Origin: Bacilli bacterium
GTDB taxonomy: Bacteria; Bacillota_I; Bacilli_A; RF39; UBA660
Assembly: GCA_900771805.1 (NCBI GenBank)
Contig: CAAGPL010000053.1
Coordinates: forward strand, 1 to 22,750
Length of the DNA stretch: 22,750 nt
Reading direction: 5' to 3'
Positions 6,398 through 13,421 of the stretch are shown here, one piece after another. The translations under genes and the position numbers were made by a program. Below the pieces are notes generated by a model. It was not told the origin of the DNA and ran no database searches. It saw nothing but the letters and a program-made list of their open reading frames with translations. Within the stretch, counting starts at the first letter, position 1. The number at the start of each line of letters is the position of its first letter.

Positions 6398-7711
6398 ATG
6401 AAATATTATTGTATAGGTATAAAAGGATCTGGTATGGCGACTCTTGCAGAAATACTTTTTGATTTAGGACACGAAGTGTCAGGCTATGATGATTATAAAG
6501 AACATAAATTTACTCAAGATGGTTTAGATAAACGTGGTATTAAGATATATTATGATAGTACGCATGATATTTCAAAAGATACGGTAGTAACTTATTCTAA
6601 GGCTTTTAGCATAGATCATCCAGAAATAAAAAGAGTTAAAAGCTTAGGATTAAAAATAATTGCTTATAATGAATTATTAGGTAAATTAAGTAGTGAATTT
6701 AAGACTATTGGCGTTTCTGGAACTCACGGAAAAACAACAACATCAACCATGATCTCACATGTTTTAGGAGAAACTAAAGGATGCAATTATTTTATTGGTG
6801 ATGGATCAGGTTTTGCTGATAGAAAAAATGAACTATTTACCCTTGAATCTTGTGAATTTAATAGACACTTTTTATCATATCATCCATATTATGCCATTGT
6901 AACAAATATAGAACTTGAGCATACTGAATGTTATAAAGATATAGATGAAATTATAAAGACATTTGAAGAATTTGCTAATAAAGCACATTACGTAATTGCG
7001 TGCGGTGATGATAAAAACGTAAGAAAAATGAATTTAAAAAATGATGTTACTTACTATGGTTTTGATGATTATAACGACGTTGTATGTAAAAACGTTACTT
7101 TAGATGAAAACGGAAGTAAATTTGATGTTTATATAAAAGGAGAATTATACGGACACTTTGATATTCCACTATTTGGTAACCATATGATATTAAATGCATT
7201 AGCGTGCATTACGGTTTGTAATATGGAAGGAGTAGATAATGAAAAGATTCACACTTTACTTCATACTTTTAAAAATGCAAAAAGAAGGTTTAAAGAAAAA
7301 AAGTTTGGAAGTGTAGTTACAATTGATGATTATGCTCACCATCCAACAGAAATTAAAGTTACAATAAAGTCAGCTAGACAAAAGTATCCAAACAAGGAAA
7401 TAGTAGCAGTATTTTTACCTAATACATATTCTAGAACTAAAGCCTTAATGAGTGATTTTATAAGTGCTCTTAAAACTGCTGATAAAGCATACGTTATGGA
7501 TATACACTGTGATAGGGAAAGAAAGGAAGATTATCCTAAAGTTTCAAGTGATGAAATAATTAAGAATGTTCCTAACGCAGAAAAAATATCACTTGATACA
7601 GTAGATAAGTTATTAAAACATAAAAACGCTGCAATATGCTTTATGAGCTGTACTAACATTTATGAATTATTAGATAAATATGAAGCATTACTTTTGAATA
7701 AAAATAATTAA
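6398..7711 (+). CDS. murC: UDP-N-acetylmuramate--L-alanine ligase
   Basis: MurC adds L-alanine to UDP-MurNAc in an ATP-dependent cytoplasmic step of peptidoglycan precursor synthesis. The 437-residue product shows all three Mur ligase domains: an N-terminal Rossmann-like UDP-binding domain (GIKGSGMATLAEIL), the central ATPase with the P-loop SGTHGKTTT at about 107-115 and the family-typical ESCEFNRHFLSYHP and TNIELEHTECY, and the C-terminal domain with DDYAHHPTEIK. Length is normal. GAGGTG at 6385-6390 supports the ATG. The presence of murC argues that this organism builds a cell wall, which separates it from classical Mollicutes. It is monocistronic or at the head of a transcript interrupted by the hairpin at 7717. 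Confidence 0.95.
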   Translation: MKYYCIGIKGSGMATLAEILFDLGHEVSGYDDYKEHKFTQDGLDKRGIKIYYDSTHDISKDTVVTYSKAFSIDHPEIKRVKSLGLKIIAYNELLGKLSSEFKTIGVSGTHGKTTTSTMISHVLGETKGCNYFIGDGSGFADRKNELFTLESCEFNRHFLSYHPYYAIVTNIELEHTECYKDIDEIIKTFEEFANKAHYVIACGDDKNVRKMNLKNDVTYYGFDDYNDVVCKNVTLDENGSKFDVYIKGELYGHFDIPLFGNHMILNALACITVCNMEGVDNEKIHTLLHTFKNAKRRFKEKKFGSVVTIDDYAHHPTEIKVTIKSARQKYPNKEIVAVFLPNTYSRTKALMSDFISALKTADKAYVMDIHCDRERKEDYPKVSSDEIIKNVPNAEKISLDTVDKLLKHKNAAICFMSCTNIYELLDKYEALLLNKNN

Positions 7712-7716
7712 AATGG

Positions 7717-7741
7717 TCACCATATTAATGGTGATTTTTTT
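7717..7741 (+). terminator. Terminator hairpin abutting the next start codon
   Basis: TCACCAT at 7717-7723 pairs with ATGGTGA at 7728-7734 around an ATTA loop, then seven T residues run straight into the ATG of the SDR gene at 7742. The GGTGA of the 3' arm (7730-7734) is also the only visible ribosome site for that gene. It may act as a terminator for murC, an attenuator or an RBS-hiding hairpin. Confidence 0.6.
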
Positions 7742-8512
7742 ATGAAAATATTAATAACAGGCGCTAAAGGTGGCATAGGATATTTAACTGCATTAACATT
7801 AGCAGAAAAAGGACACAAAGTTTATCTTACCTGTCATACTAATAAACAGCTTAAAAAAGTAAAGGAAAAAATAGGAAAACAAAAGAACATAACTGTTTTA
7901 AAGCTTGATATAACATCAGAAAAAGACAGATTAAGAGTCTTAGATTTGGACATAGATTGTTTACTTAATAACGCAGCAGTAGCACTTGGAGGAAGTATTA
8001 TTGAAGCTGATATGGATTATGTAAGAGAAAATTTTGAGGTTAACGTTTTTTCGTCATTTAGACTTTTGCAAATCGTATTAAGAAACATGATAGAAAAAAA
8101 TAAGGGAAGAATAATTGTTATGTCTTCACTTGCAAGCATGTTTCCGATACCTTTTTCAGGTGTTTATTCTGCAACAAAGGCAAGTATAACATCCATTACT
8201 AAGTCTCTTCAAAAAGAACTTTCTTTTATAAAATCTAATGTTAAGGTAATATTAATAGAACCAGGACTTTATCATACTGGATTTAACCAGGTTTATTTAA
8301 ATAATAAATATGATGATGGTAAGTATTTTAAGGATGTAAAAGAAAAACTAAAGAAGATAGAGAATACCATATTTAAAATGACCGAGAAAAAAAGCTTAGA
8401 TTCTATTGTCGTTCAAATTGTTAGGGCTATAGAGGATAAACATCCTAAAAGTGTTTATAGGGCACCTAAACAAGAGGCATTTTTAGCTAAATTATATAGT
8501 ATATTTAAATAA
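7742..8512 (+). CDS. Short-chain dehydrogenase/reductase (SDR) family protein
   Basis: The 256-residue product is a classical SDR, an NAD(P)-dependent oxidoreductase. It has the cofactor motif TGAKGGIG (residues 6-13), NNAA in LLNNAAVALGG (about 78-81), the catalytic Ser in VMSSLAS, and Y142-x3-K146 in YSATK. EPGLYHTGF after the active site is also typical. The substrate cannot be told from sequence. The start is chosen because the ATG at 7742 is seven bases after GGTGA, which lies in the 3' arm of the hairpin ending the murC transcript; that makes expression possibly dependent on read-through or on a downstream initiation mode. It precedes a small membrane-protein gene. Confidence 0.85.
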   Translation: MKILITGAKGGIGYLTALTLAEKGHKVYLTCHTNKQLKKVKEKIGKQKNITVLKLDITSEKDRLRVLDLDIDCLLNNAAVALGGSIIEADMDYVRENFEVNVFSSFRLLQIVLRNMIEKNKGRIIVMSSLASMFPIPFSGVYSATKASITSITKSLQKELSFIKSNVKVILIEPGLYHTGFNQVYLNNKYDDGKYFKDVKEKLKKIENTIFKMTEKKSLDSIVVQIVRAIEDKHPKSVYRAPKQEAFLAKLYSIFK

Positions 8513-8518
8513 TTATCA

Positions 8519-8532
8519 TATAATTAAGTATG
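8519..8532 (+). promoter_or_regulatory. -10 element placed for a leaderless transcript
   Basis: TATAAT at 8519-8524 is followed by only five bases before the ATG at 8530. A transcript from this -10 would begin at or next to the start codon. No Shine-Dalgarno sequence precedes the ATG. No strong -35 is visible. Confidence 0.4.
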
Positions 8533-8913
8533 AATGGTAATGAGTTGAAAGAAAAATTAGATGAACTTAAAACTGAAGATTATATATGGCTTTTATATAT
8601 AGGAATCATAATAATTAGTTGGTATTCTAACAACGTAGAAAGAAAATATTTTATAACTGGAGATTTAAAAAGTAAGGAAAAATATCAACGTTTAATGGTT
8701 CTTATTTTTACTATCTTATTAGTGGTGTATTTCTATTTTACAAAAAGTTCATATGATGATATTTTAAAGCTAAAGCAAAGTGATTCTAAAAGTAAGAAAG
8801 ATTTAACTTATTTATCGTTTTTAGGTTCTTTTCTTGTCTTGATAAGTGGTATAATATTTTTATATATAGCACTTAAAGATGAAAATTTAGATGTTGAACT
8901 TGCATTTAATTAA
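8530..8913 (+). CDS. Small membrane protein, three predicted transmembrane helices
   Basis: The 127-residue product has a short charged N-terminus, hydrophobic segments at about residues 18-34 (YIWLLYIGIIIISW), 55-70 (LMVLIFTILLVVYFYF) and 93-112 (LSFLGSFLVLISGIIFLYIA), and a short acidic tail. No family is recognised. The start is uncertain: there is no ribosome site before ATG 8530, and a TATAAT lies just upstream, so the mRNA may be leaderless. It sits between the SDR gene and a small conserved gene and may be independently transcribed. Confidence 0.65.
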   Translation: MNGNELKEKLDELKTEDYIWLLYIGIIIISWYSNNVERKYFITGDLKSKEKYQRLMVLIFTILLVVYFYFTKSSYDDILKLKQSDSKSKKDLTYLSFLGSFLVLISGIIFLYIALKDENLDVELAFN

Positions 8914-8929
8914 TTATGATGTTTTTGAA

Positions 8930-8935
8930 TATAAT
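8930..8935 (+). promoter_or_regulatory. Possible -10 box for the TTG-start gene
   Basis: TATAAT at 8930-8935 lies ten bases before the AGGAGG site. No matching -35 was found, so this is a weak call. Confidence 0.35.
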
Positions 8936-8944
8936 TAAATAATG

Positions 8945-8980
8945 AGGAGGGATTTTATTTTGTTACCAAATGTTCCTCCT
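8945..8980 (+). promoter_or_regulatory. Shine-Dalgarno site with complementary anti-SD inside the coding start
   Basis: AGGAGGGA at 8945-8952 is a near-perfect ribosome site for the TTG at 8960. It can pair with TTCCTCCT at 8973-8980 (eight pairs, one G-T), which is codons 5-8 of the same gene. The hairpin would enclose the start codon in its loop. Confidence 0.5.
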
Positions 8981-9310
8981 AAATTATTTTCTTTAAGTGC
9001 GGTAGTAGTTGGTTACATATTAATTGATGATATGACTGCAAATGAACAAAATGCTGTTGGTAACTGGCTTATGCTTGTTGCACAAGTTTTATCTACCAAC
9101 GCTTTTTATAGAGCGGTAATGCAAGAAAGAGGTCTTGAGCCTAAAGGATCTACTGAAACAGGCAGAAATAATGCTGATACTTTTTCTAATTTTAGTGGTA
9201 ATAACACATCAAGTAATGAATCTGATAATGAAACTGTTGTTATGTTAGAGAAAATGGTTCGTGCTATGCAAACTGAAATAGATAATATTAAAAGGAATAT
9301 GAATTTATAA
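8960..9310 (+). CDS. Small conserved protein of unknown function (TTG start)
   Basis: The 116-residue product begins LPNVPPKLFSLSAVVVGYIL, a short hydrophobic region, then DDMTANEQNAVGNWLMLVAQV (a helical region), a Ser/Asn/Gly-rich linker (about 70-90) and a C-terminal coiled coil ending MEKMVRAMQTEIDNIKR-like. I believe similar small proteins occur in other Bacillota, but I cannot name the family or function. TTG at 8960 is chosen because AGGAGG at 8945-8950 is nine bases upstream; ATG at 8942 overlaps that site and is unlikely. The 3' end overlaps the convergent DUF4186 gene by six bases and forms one arm of a shared terminator. Confidence 0.7.
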   Translation: MLPNVPPKLFSLSAVVVGYILIDDMTANEQNAVGNWLMLVAQVLSTNAFYRAVMQERGLEPKGSTETGRNNADTFSNFSGNNTSSNESDNETVVMLEKMVRAMQTEIDNIKRNMNL

Positions 9311-9327
9311 ATGTTCATATTCCTTTT
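9290..9327. terminator. Bidirectional terminator over overlapping convergent 3' ends
   Basis: AAAAGGAATATGAA at 9290-9303 pairs perfectly with TTCATATTCCTTTT at 9314-9327, with A and T tracts suited to both strands. Its arms are coding sequence for the last codons of both genes. Confidence 0.85.
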
Positions 9328-9661
9328 TTATCCACAGCATAAGTAAGTTTACGATGTAATTAATTTCTTTTTCGGTTAAATCTCTGTCTTTTGGGATTTT
9401 ATGCCACTTTTCTAAACAACTTCGGCAACAACAAGCACAGGCATGTTGTGCAATAAAAACAGGATGACCTTTCATAGGAGTTTGTTTTCCATCATTTGGT
9501 ATGTCCTTTGGAGCAAGCCTTTTTGTTATGAAATCATATGCGTGTTCTTTTATCTTTTTAAAACCTTTTTCATCTATATAACTAATCATGTATTTTCTTA
9601 AATGAAAGCTACTTCTGAATTTAGATTTTGATAAATTGTCTAATACGTCCTTATAAGTCAT
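9305..9661 (-). CDS. DUF4186 family protein
   Basis: The 118-residue product matches the DUF4186 pattern: FRSSFHLRKYMISYIDEKG near the start, FITKRLAPKDIPNDGKQTP in the middle, then the hallmark GHPVFIAQHACACCCRSC followed by LEKWH. The His and Cys cluster suggests metal binding, but the family has no established function. AGAGGT a few bases before the ATG at 9659-9661 supports this start. It is another lone minus-strand gene; its stop codon overlaps the end of the plus-strand neighbour. Confidence 0.85.
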   Translation of the reverse strand: MTYKDVLDNLSKSKFRSSFHLRKYMISYIDEKGFKKIKEHAYDFITKRLAPKDIPNDGKQTPMKGHPVFIAQHACACCCRSCLEKWHKIPKDRDLTEKEINYIVNLLMLWIKKEYEHL

Positions 9662-9680
9662 AATAATTACCTCTGTTTAG

Positions 9681-9686
9681 ATTATA
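9681..9686 (-). promoter_or_regulatory. -10 box for the DUF4186 gene
   Basis: On the minus strand TATAAT (complement of 9681-9686) lies about 20 bases upstream of the start codon, within an A/T-only stretch in which no -35 can be singled out. Confidence 0.4.
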
Positions 9687-9772
9687 ATATATATTTTTAA
9701 TTTATTTTTATTAATATATATTTATTATAATAATTTTTACTATTTTATCTTTATGAAAGGTCGTTTATAAAA

Positions 9773-9802
9773 ATAAAAAAACTAGATGGAAGTCATCTAG
9801 TT
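9773..9802 (-). terminator. Terminator after tRNA-Met
   Basis: AACTAGATG (9780-9788) and CATCTAGTT (9794-9802) form a nine-pair stem around GAAGT. On the minus strand it is followed by a T run, placing it directly downstream of the tRNA. Confidence 0.8.
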
Positions 9803-9811
9803 ATTTATATT

Positions 9812-9888
9812 TGGTAGCGAGAGAGGGGATCGAACCCACGACCTTTCGGGTATGAACCGAACGCTCTAGCCAGCTGAGCTACCTCGCC
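9812..9888 (-). tRNA. tRNA-Met (anticodon CAT), elongator type
   Basis: On the minus strand the 77-base gene has a GGCGAGG acceptor arm, D-arm TAGCTCAGCTGGCTAGAGC, anticodon loop TTCATAC giving CAT, T-loop GGTTCGATCC and encoded CCA. The body closely resembles Bacillus-type elongator tRNA-Met and not an initiator, which would lack the first acceptor pair and carry three G-C pairs next to the anticodon loop. An Ile-tRNA with modified CAT is possible but less likely. Confidence 0.9.
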
Positions 9889-9903
9889 ATAAACTGCATT
9901 AAT

Positions 9904-9932
9904 ATAATAACAAGAATTTATAGTTTAATCAA
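9904..9932 (-). promoter_or_regulatory. Sigma-A type promoter for tRNA-Met
   Basis: On the minus strand TTGATT (complement of 9927-9932) is followed after exactly 17 bases by TATTAT (complement of 9904-9909). The predicted start is about 10 bases before the mature tRNA 5' end. Confidence 0.65.
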
Positions 9933-10001
9933 GTCTTTTTTTAAAAAAAATTAATTAGTTTATTAAGTTTATAAAAAGTTTAAAAATAAATTAAAATTTT
10001 A

Positions 10002-10030
10002 TTGATTAATATAAATTTAATCGTTATAAT
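10002..10030 (+). promoter_or_regulatory. Sigma-A type promoter for the GNAT gene
   Basis: TTGATT at 10002-10007 and TATAAT at 10025-10030 are separated by exactly 17 bases. Transcription would start near 10037, leaving a leader of about 49 bases with a short GGC/GCC and AAGG/CCTT pairing potential that I do not consider a riboswitch. Confidence 0.7.
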
Positions 10031-10085
10031 AAATAACCATACATGGCAAGGTAGCCTTAATTAGTTTGTTTGGGTGGTGGTATTT

Positions 10086-10679
10086 ATGAATTATGAAACA
10101 GTTATATTAAAAACAAATCGTTTAATAATGCAGAAGGGAACTAAAGAAGATTATTTAAGAGTGTATGAATATGATTTTAATAAACTTAAAAATGTAGATG
10201 GTGAATGTAAATTAGAAAAGCAAGACTTATCCAAAATAAATTCTTGGTTTAATGGTGGTATGAAAAAATACTACTCTAAGTTAAAGAAAGCTCATATGTT
10301 TGATTGGATTATATATTATAATAATGATGCAATTGGTAATGTTTTAACATTAGAAGAAGATCTCTTTAGTAAAACTATTGAAATATCATATAATTTACAT
10401 CCTTCATATTGGGGAAATGGTTTTATGCCTGAAGCTTTAGAATCTGCTATGAGTTATTTATTTTCAATTGGTTATGATAATATTATTTGTACATACTCTG
10501 ATGGAAATATAAAATCTAAAAGAGTTTTAGAAAAATTAGGTTTTAAACCATATAAAATAATAAAAGACTCATGGAAAAGTGATAAAGGTAATATGATAGA
10601 TGATTATAAAACAATTATGACTAAAGAAGATTTTTTGTCTAGAACAAGTAAAATAAATGTAATAAAAGATTCTTTATAG
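10086..10679 (+). CDS. GNAT family N-acetyltransferase (RimJ/RimL-like)
   Basis: The 197-residue product has the GNAT layout of the RimJ/RimL-type subgroup: the opening strand VILKTNRLIMQKGTKEDY, a central strand with the acetyl-CoA-binding region SYNLHPSYWGNGFMPEAL (about 101-118, corresponding to the usual GYWGxGxxxEA), and the closing NIKSKRVLEKLGFKPY (about 141-156). It would transfer an acetyl group from acetyl-CoA to an amine; the acceptor is unknown. ATG 10086 follows GGGTGGTGG at 10072-10080; a GTG at 10074 would lie inside that site. Transcription comes from the promoter at 10002. Confidence 0.85.
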   Translation: MNYETVILKTNRLIMQKGTKEDYLRVYEYDFNKLKNVDGECKLEKQDLSKINSWFNGGMKKYYSKLKKAHMFDWIIYYNNDAIGNVLTLEEDLFSKTIEISYNLHPSYWGNGFMPEALESAMSYLFSIGYDNIICTYSDGNIKSKRVLEKLGFKPYKIIKDSWKSDKGNMIDDYKTIMTKEDFLSRTSKINVIKDSL

Positions 10680-10698
10680 GATTTTTTATTATTTTTTT

Positions 10699-10707
10699 TG
10701 ATATAAT
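10699..10707 (+). promoter_or_regulatory. Extended -10 promoter for galE
   Basis: TGATATAAT with TATAAT at 10702-10707, 19 bases before the galE start. It directly follows a T-rich stretch after the GNAT gene. Confidence 0.5.
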
Positions 10708-10725
10708 TATTATAGAGGTGATAAA

Positions 10726-11745
10726 ATGACTATATTAGTAACAGGTGGCACAGGATTTATTGGAAGCCATACATGTGTTGAACTTCTTGATGCAGGTTAT
10801 GATGTAGTAGTAGTTGATAACTTATCTAATTCAAAAAAAGAAGTGATAAAAAAAATAGAAAAAATAACAAATAAAAATATTCCTTTTTATGAAAATGATG
10901 TATGTAATAAAGAAGCTTTAAGAAAAATATTTAAAGAAAATAAGATAGATGCAATAATTCATTTTGCAGGTTATAAGGCAGTTGGTGAATCTGTTTTGAA
11001 TCCAATTATGTATTATAGGAATAACATAGATTCAACGCTATCTTTAATTGAAGTTGCAAATGATTTTAATGTTAAAAAATTAGTATTCTCATCATCTGCA
11101 ACAGTATATGGAAAACCTAAACGTCTTCCAATAAAAGAAGATTTTCCACTTAGTACAACAAATCCATATGGTACAACAAAACTTATGATAGAAAGAATAT
11201 TAAAGGATTTATATGAATCTGATAATAATTGGAGTATTGCAATACTAAGATATTTTAATCCTATTGGTGCACACAAATCGGGTCTTATAGGAGAAAATCC
11301 AAATGGTATTCCAAATAATTTAATGCCATATATAATTAAGGTTGCAACAGGGGAACTTAAATGTTTGGGAATATTTGGTAACGATTATGATACAAAAGAT
11401 GGTACTGGAGTTAGAGATTATATACATGTTGTTGATTTAGCTTATGGACATGTTAAAGCTGTTGAAAAAATAATAAAAGAAACTGGTTATGATTGCTATA
11501 ATTTAGGAACAGGTAATGGATATAGTGTTCTTGATTTAGTTAATACTTTTATGAAAGTGAATAATGTAGATGTTAAATATGAGATAAAAGATAGACGTCC
11601 AGGCGATATAGATGCTTGTTATGCTGATGCTTCTTATGCTTATGAAAAATTAGGATGGAAGGCAGAAAAAGACATTAATGAAATGTGTTTAGATTCATAT
11701 AATTATGTTTTAAAAGAAGGTGTTAAAAATGAAGAAACTAAATAA
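10726..11745 (+). CDS. galE: UDP-glucose 4-epimerase
   Basis: GalE interconverts UDP-glucose and UDP-galactose with bound NAD, feeding surface polysaccharide synthesis and galactose use. The 339-residue product has the NAD motif TGGTGFIGSHT (residues 6-16), VVVDNLSNS, the active-site SSSATVYG with Y148-x3-K152 in NPYGTTK, the GalE-specific LRYFNPIGAH, and the RDYIHVVDLAYGHVKA stretch. Length is typical. AGAGGTG before the ATG supports the start. The last codons overlap the start of the following membrane-protein gene by 17 bases, so both are co-translated. Confidence 0.95.
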   Translation: MTILVTGGTGFIGSHTCVELLDAGYDVVVVDNLSNSKKEVIKKIEKITNKNIPFYENDVCNKEALRKIFKENKIDAIIHFAGYKAVGESVLNPIMYYRNNIDSTLSLIEVANDFNVKKLVFSSSATVYGKPKRLPIKEDFPLSTTNPYGTTKLMIERILKDLYESDNNWSIAILRYFNPIGAHKSGLIGENPNGIPNNLMPYIIKVATGELKCLGIFGNDYDTKDGTGVRDYIHVVDLAYGHVKAVEKIIKETGYDCYNLGTGNGYSVLDLVNTFMKVNNVDVKYEIKDRRPGDIDACYADASYAYEKLGWKAEKDINEMCLDSYNYVLKEGVKNEETK

Positions 11746-12331
11746 TATATTAATATTTTTATGTTCTTTAGCATCAGTTTGTTTTTTAGTTAAGGATTTG
11801 AATTTAGGTTCATATGATAGATTACTTGGAGATGCAACAGTTCCACTTGTATTATTACTTCCAAGAATAATTAGTAATATATTTAAAATAAAAATAACTT
11901 CTGCTATGGAATTAGTTTATATAATTTTTATAATACTTGCACAATTTGCAGGAAGTGTTGTTAATTTATATAATAAAGTTTGGTGGTATGATTTGTTTGC
12001 TCACTTTTTATCTGGAATTTTAACAGCAATTTTATCTCTTGTTATTCTTGATTGGTTTGGTATTTACAAAGAAAAAAACAAGGGATTTAATTTCTTATTT
12101 ATAATATCATTTACACTTATGATTGCATCCTTATGGGAATTTTTAGAATTTGGAGTAGATACTTTTTTTGGTATGAACGTACAACATTCTATTGATACTG
12201 GAGTTCGAGATACAATGGAGGATATGTTAATTGCATTTTTAGGTAGCTTAATTGTTAGTATTTCTTACTTAGTTGAAAATAAAATAGGTAAAAATGGATT
12301 TCTAAAAAAAATAGTTAGCGATTTAAAATAA
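11729..12331 (+). CDS. DUF2238/YjdF-type integral membrane protein
   Basis: The 200-residue product is hydrophobic, with about five or six membrane segments. It has conserved-looking polar positions inside them: WWYDLFAHFLSG (about 85-96), LWEFLEFGVD (135-144) and GVRDTMEDML (158-167). These D/H/E positions match what I know of the DUF2238/YjdF family, whose function is unknown. ATG 11729 is chosen since GAAGG at 11716-11720 precedes it; an in-frame GTG at 11720 overlaps that site. It is translationally coupled to galE, and its 3' end overlaps the convergent gene by nine bases. Confidence 0.8.
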   Translation: MKKLNNILIFLCSLASVCFLVKDLNLGSYDRLLGDATVPLVLLLPRIISNIFKIKITSAMELVYIIFIILAQFAGSVVNLYNKVWWYDLFAHFLSGILTAILSLVILDWFGIYKEKNKGFNFLFIISFTLMIASLWEFLEFGVDTFFGMNVQHSIDTGVRDTMEDMLIAFLGSLIVSISYLVENKIGKNGFLKKIVSDLK

Positions 12332-12347
12332 ATTACTAACTATTTTT
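12307..12347. terminator. Bidirectional terminator over overlapping convergent 3' ends
   Basis: AAAAATAGTTAG at 12307-12318 pairs perfectly with CTAACTATTTTT at 12336-12347. It spans the stop codons of both the DUF2238-type and the DUF6512-type genes. Confidence 0.85.
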
Positions 12348-12865
12348 ATTCCATACTTTTTATCTATTGGATCTTTAAATAATTTACATTTTATTGGATT
12401 ATATGTAAAGTAAATAAATATAATGTAAGTTATTATTATGAATAAAATTGATATATTTTCCATTTTTAAATCCTTTTTTAGATTAATTATATATATTGTT
12501 ATAACTTGAGATATTATAATTGCTATAAGCATTAAAAAAATTGTGATTAAGAATTTTTCTCCTATTAAGTTGTAAATAGGAAGATAAATAATTAAAAAAA
12601 TAGGTATAGAAGATAAACTTGAAATTATAGTTGATAAATATATGTTTTTATAATTTAAATGTTTAATTTTAATTATTATTTTTTGAAATACTCCTGAAAG
12701 TAAAATACTTCCAAAAAGTATTTTCATATGTTCCCAAATACTTTCGTTAACAGGTGAAATTATACTAGTTATAAATGATGGAAATTTATTATATAAAAAG
12801 TGAAGTGGAAAACAGAATAAAAAAGTTATTATAATACTTAATATTTTTAGTTTTTTAAGTGACAT
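12323..12865 (-). CDS. DUF6512-type integral membrane protein
   Basis: The 180-residue product has about five membrane segments. A conserved-looking region after the first one reads FPLHFLYNKFP, then SPVNESIWEHMKILFGS, which is the pattern I associate with DUF6512 proteins. Their function is unknown. The remaining segments are Ile-rich with few polar residues. AAAGGAA before the ATG at 12863-12865 supports the start. It stands alone on the minus strand. Confidence 0.75.
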   Translation of the reverse strand: MSLKKLKILSIIITFLFCFPLHFLYNKFPSFITSIISPVNESIWEHMKILFGSILLSGVFQKIIIKIKHLNYKNIYLSTIISSLSSIPIFLIIYLPIYNLIGEKFLITIFLMLIAIIISQVITIYIINLKKDLKMENISILFIIITYIIFIYFTYNPIKCKLFKDPIDKKYGIKIVSNLF

Positions 12866-12917
12866 AATAATTCCTTTCTTTATATAATATGTGAATAATA
12901 TTTAGTATTTATTCTAG

Positions 12918-12946
12918 TTGACTTAAAAAGTCATTAATTATACAAT
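12918..12946 (+). promoter_or_regulatory. Promoter with an internal palindrome upstream of the exonuclease-fold gene
   Basis: TTGACT at 12918-12923 and TACAAT at 12941-12946 are 17 bases apart. A perfect palindrome, TGACTT-AAA-AAGTCA at 12919-12933, overlaps the -35 box and could be an operator. Confidence 0.6.
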
Positions 12947-12970
12947 TATTTATTAGAAAGAAGGTTTAAT

Positions 12971-13420
12971 ATGAATCTTAAAAATAAAAGATATATAATA
13001 TTAGAAATTATTCCAACAAAAATAAAAGATGGTGATATAGCACAAATATCAGCTCTTAAGATAAATGGAATAAAGTTAGAAGATAGATTTGATTATAGAT
13101 TAGATAAAAATAAAATAAATATTCCAGACATACTTAAAATAACTAATTATGATAATGATTCTTTTAAATATGTTAAGTCAACAAAATCACTTATGAAAAA
13201 ATTTAAGGAATTTATAGAAGATTTACCACTTTTAATAATAGATAATTCATATACAAGAAATTATTTAGAAGAATTTGACAATGAAAAAGAATCTATTTTT
13301 AAATATCTTAATTTAGATATAACAGATGATGTATTTGATAGACTTATTAATAAATATAATTTAGAGGTTAGTAATTATTTAGTAGATTTACTTTATGAAG
13401 CAATAATAAGGGAGATATAA
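12971..13420 (+). CDS. Degenerate DEDDh exonuclease-fold protein
   Basis: The 149-residue product follows the outline of DnaQ-like DEDDh exonucleases: an opening strand (YIILEIIPTKIKDGDIAQISA), the KINGIKLEDRFDYR strand, the NIPDILKITNYDNDS helix-turn, LLIIDNSYTRNYLEEF where active enzymes have HNxxFDxxFL, and a closing helix. The expected DxE on the first strand reads LEI, the Asp of the second motif is Thr, and the His of the last motif is not present; only one candidate acid (in NYLVDLL) is retained. I infer a catalytically inactive, perhaps nucleic-acid- or protein-binding, derivative. AGAAGG upstream supports the ATG. It is the first gene of an operon with the MBL hydrolase and yvcK. The assignment is by pattern only. 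Confidence 0.5.
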   Translation: MNLKNKRYIILEIIPTKIKDGDIAQISALKINGIKLEDRFDYRLDKNKINIPDILKITNYDNDSFKYVKSTKSLMKKFKEFIEDLPLLIIDNSYTRNYLEEFDNEKESIFKYLNLDITDDVFDRLINKYNLEVSNYLVDLLYEAIIREI

Positions 13421-13421
13421 A

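Larger units (their letters stand above)
9662..10085. other. Gene-poor interval with one tRNA
   Basis: Apart from the DUF4186 promoter, the tRNA-Met gene with its promoter and terminator, and the promoter and leader of the GNAT gene, this interval is almost pure A and T. I see no further coding frame in it. Confidence 0.6.

Noticed and set aside
9662..9780. Small RNA or hidden gene in the A/T-rich interval
   Set aside because: Apart from promoter and terminator signals for neighbours there is no structured or coding signal.
10037..10085. Possible riboswitch in the leader of the GNAT gene
   Set aside because: The leader is about 49 bases with only three- or four-pair helices and no known aptamer motif.
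10660..10700. Terminator after the GNAT gene
   Set aside because: There is a T run but only a weak, mismatched hairpin in front of it, so I did not list it as a feature.
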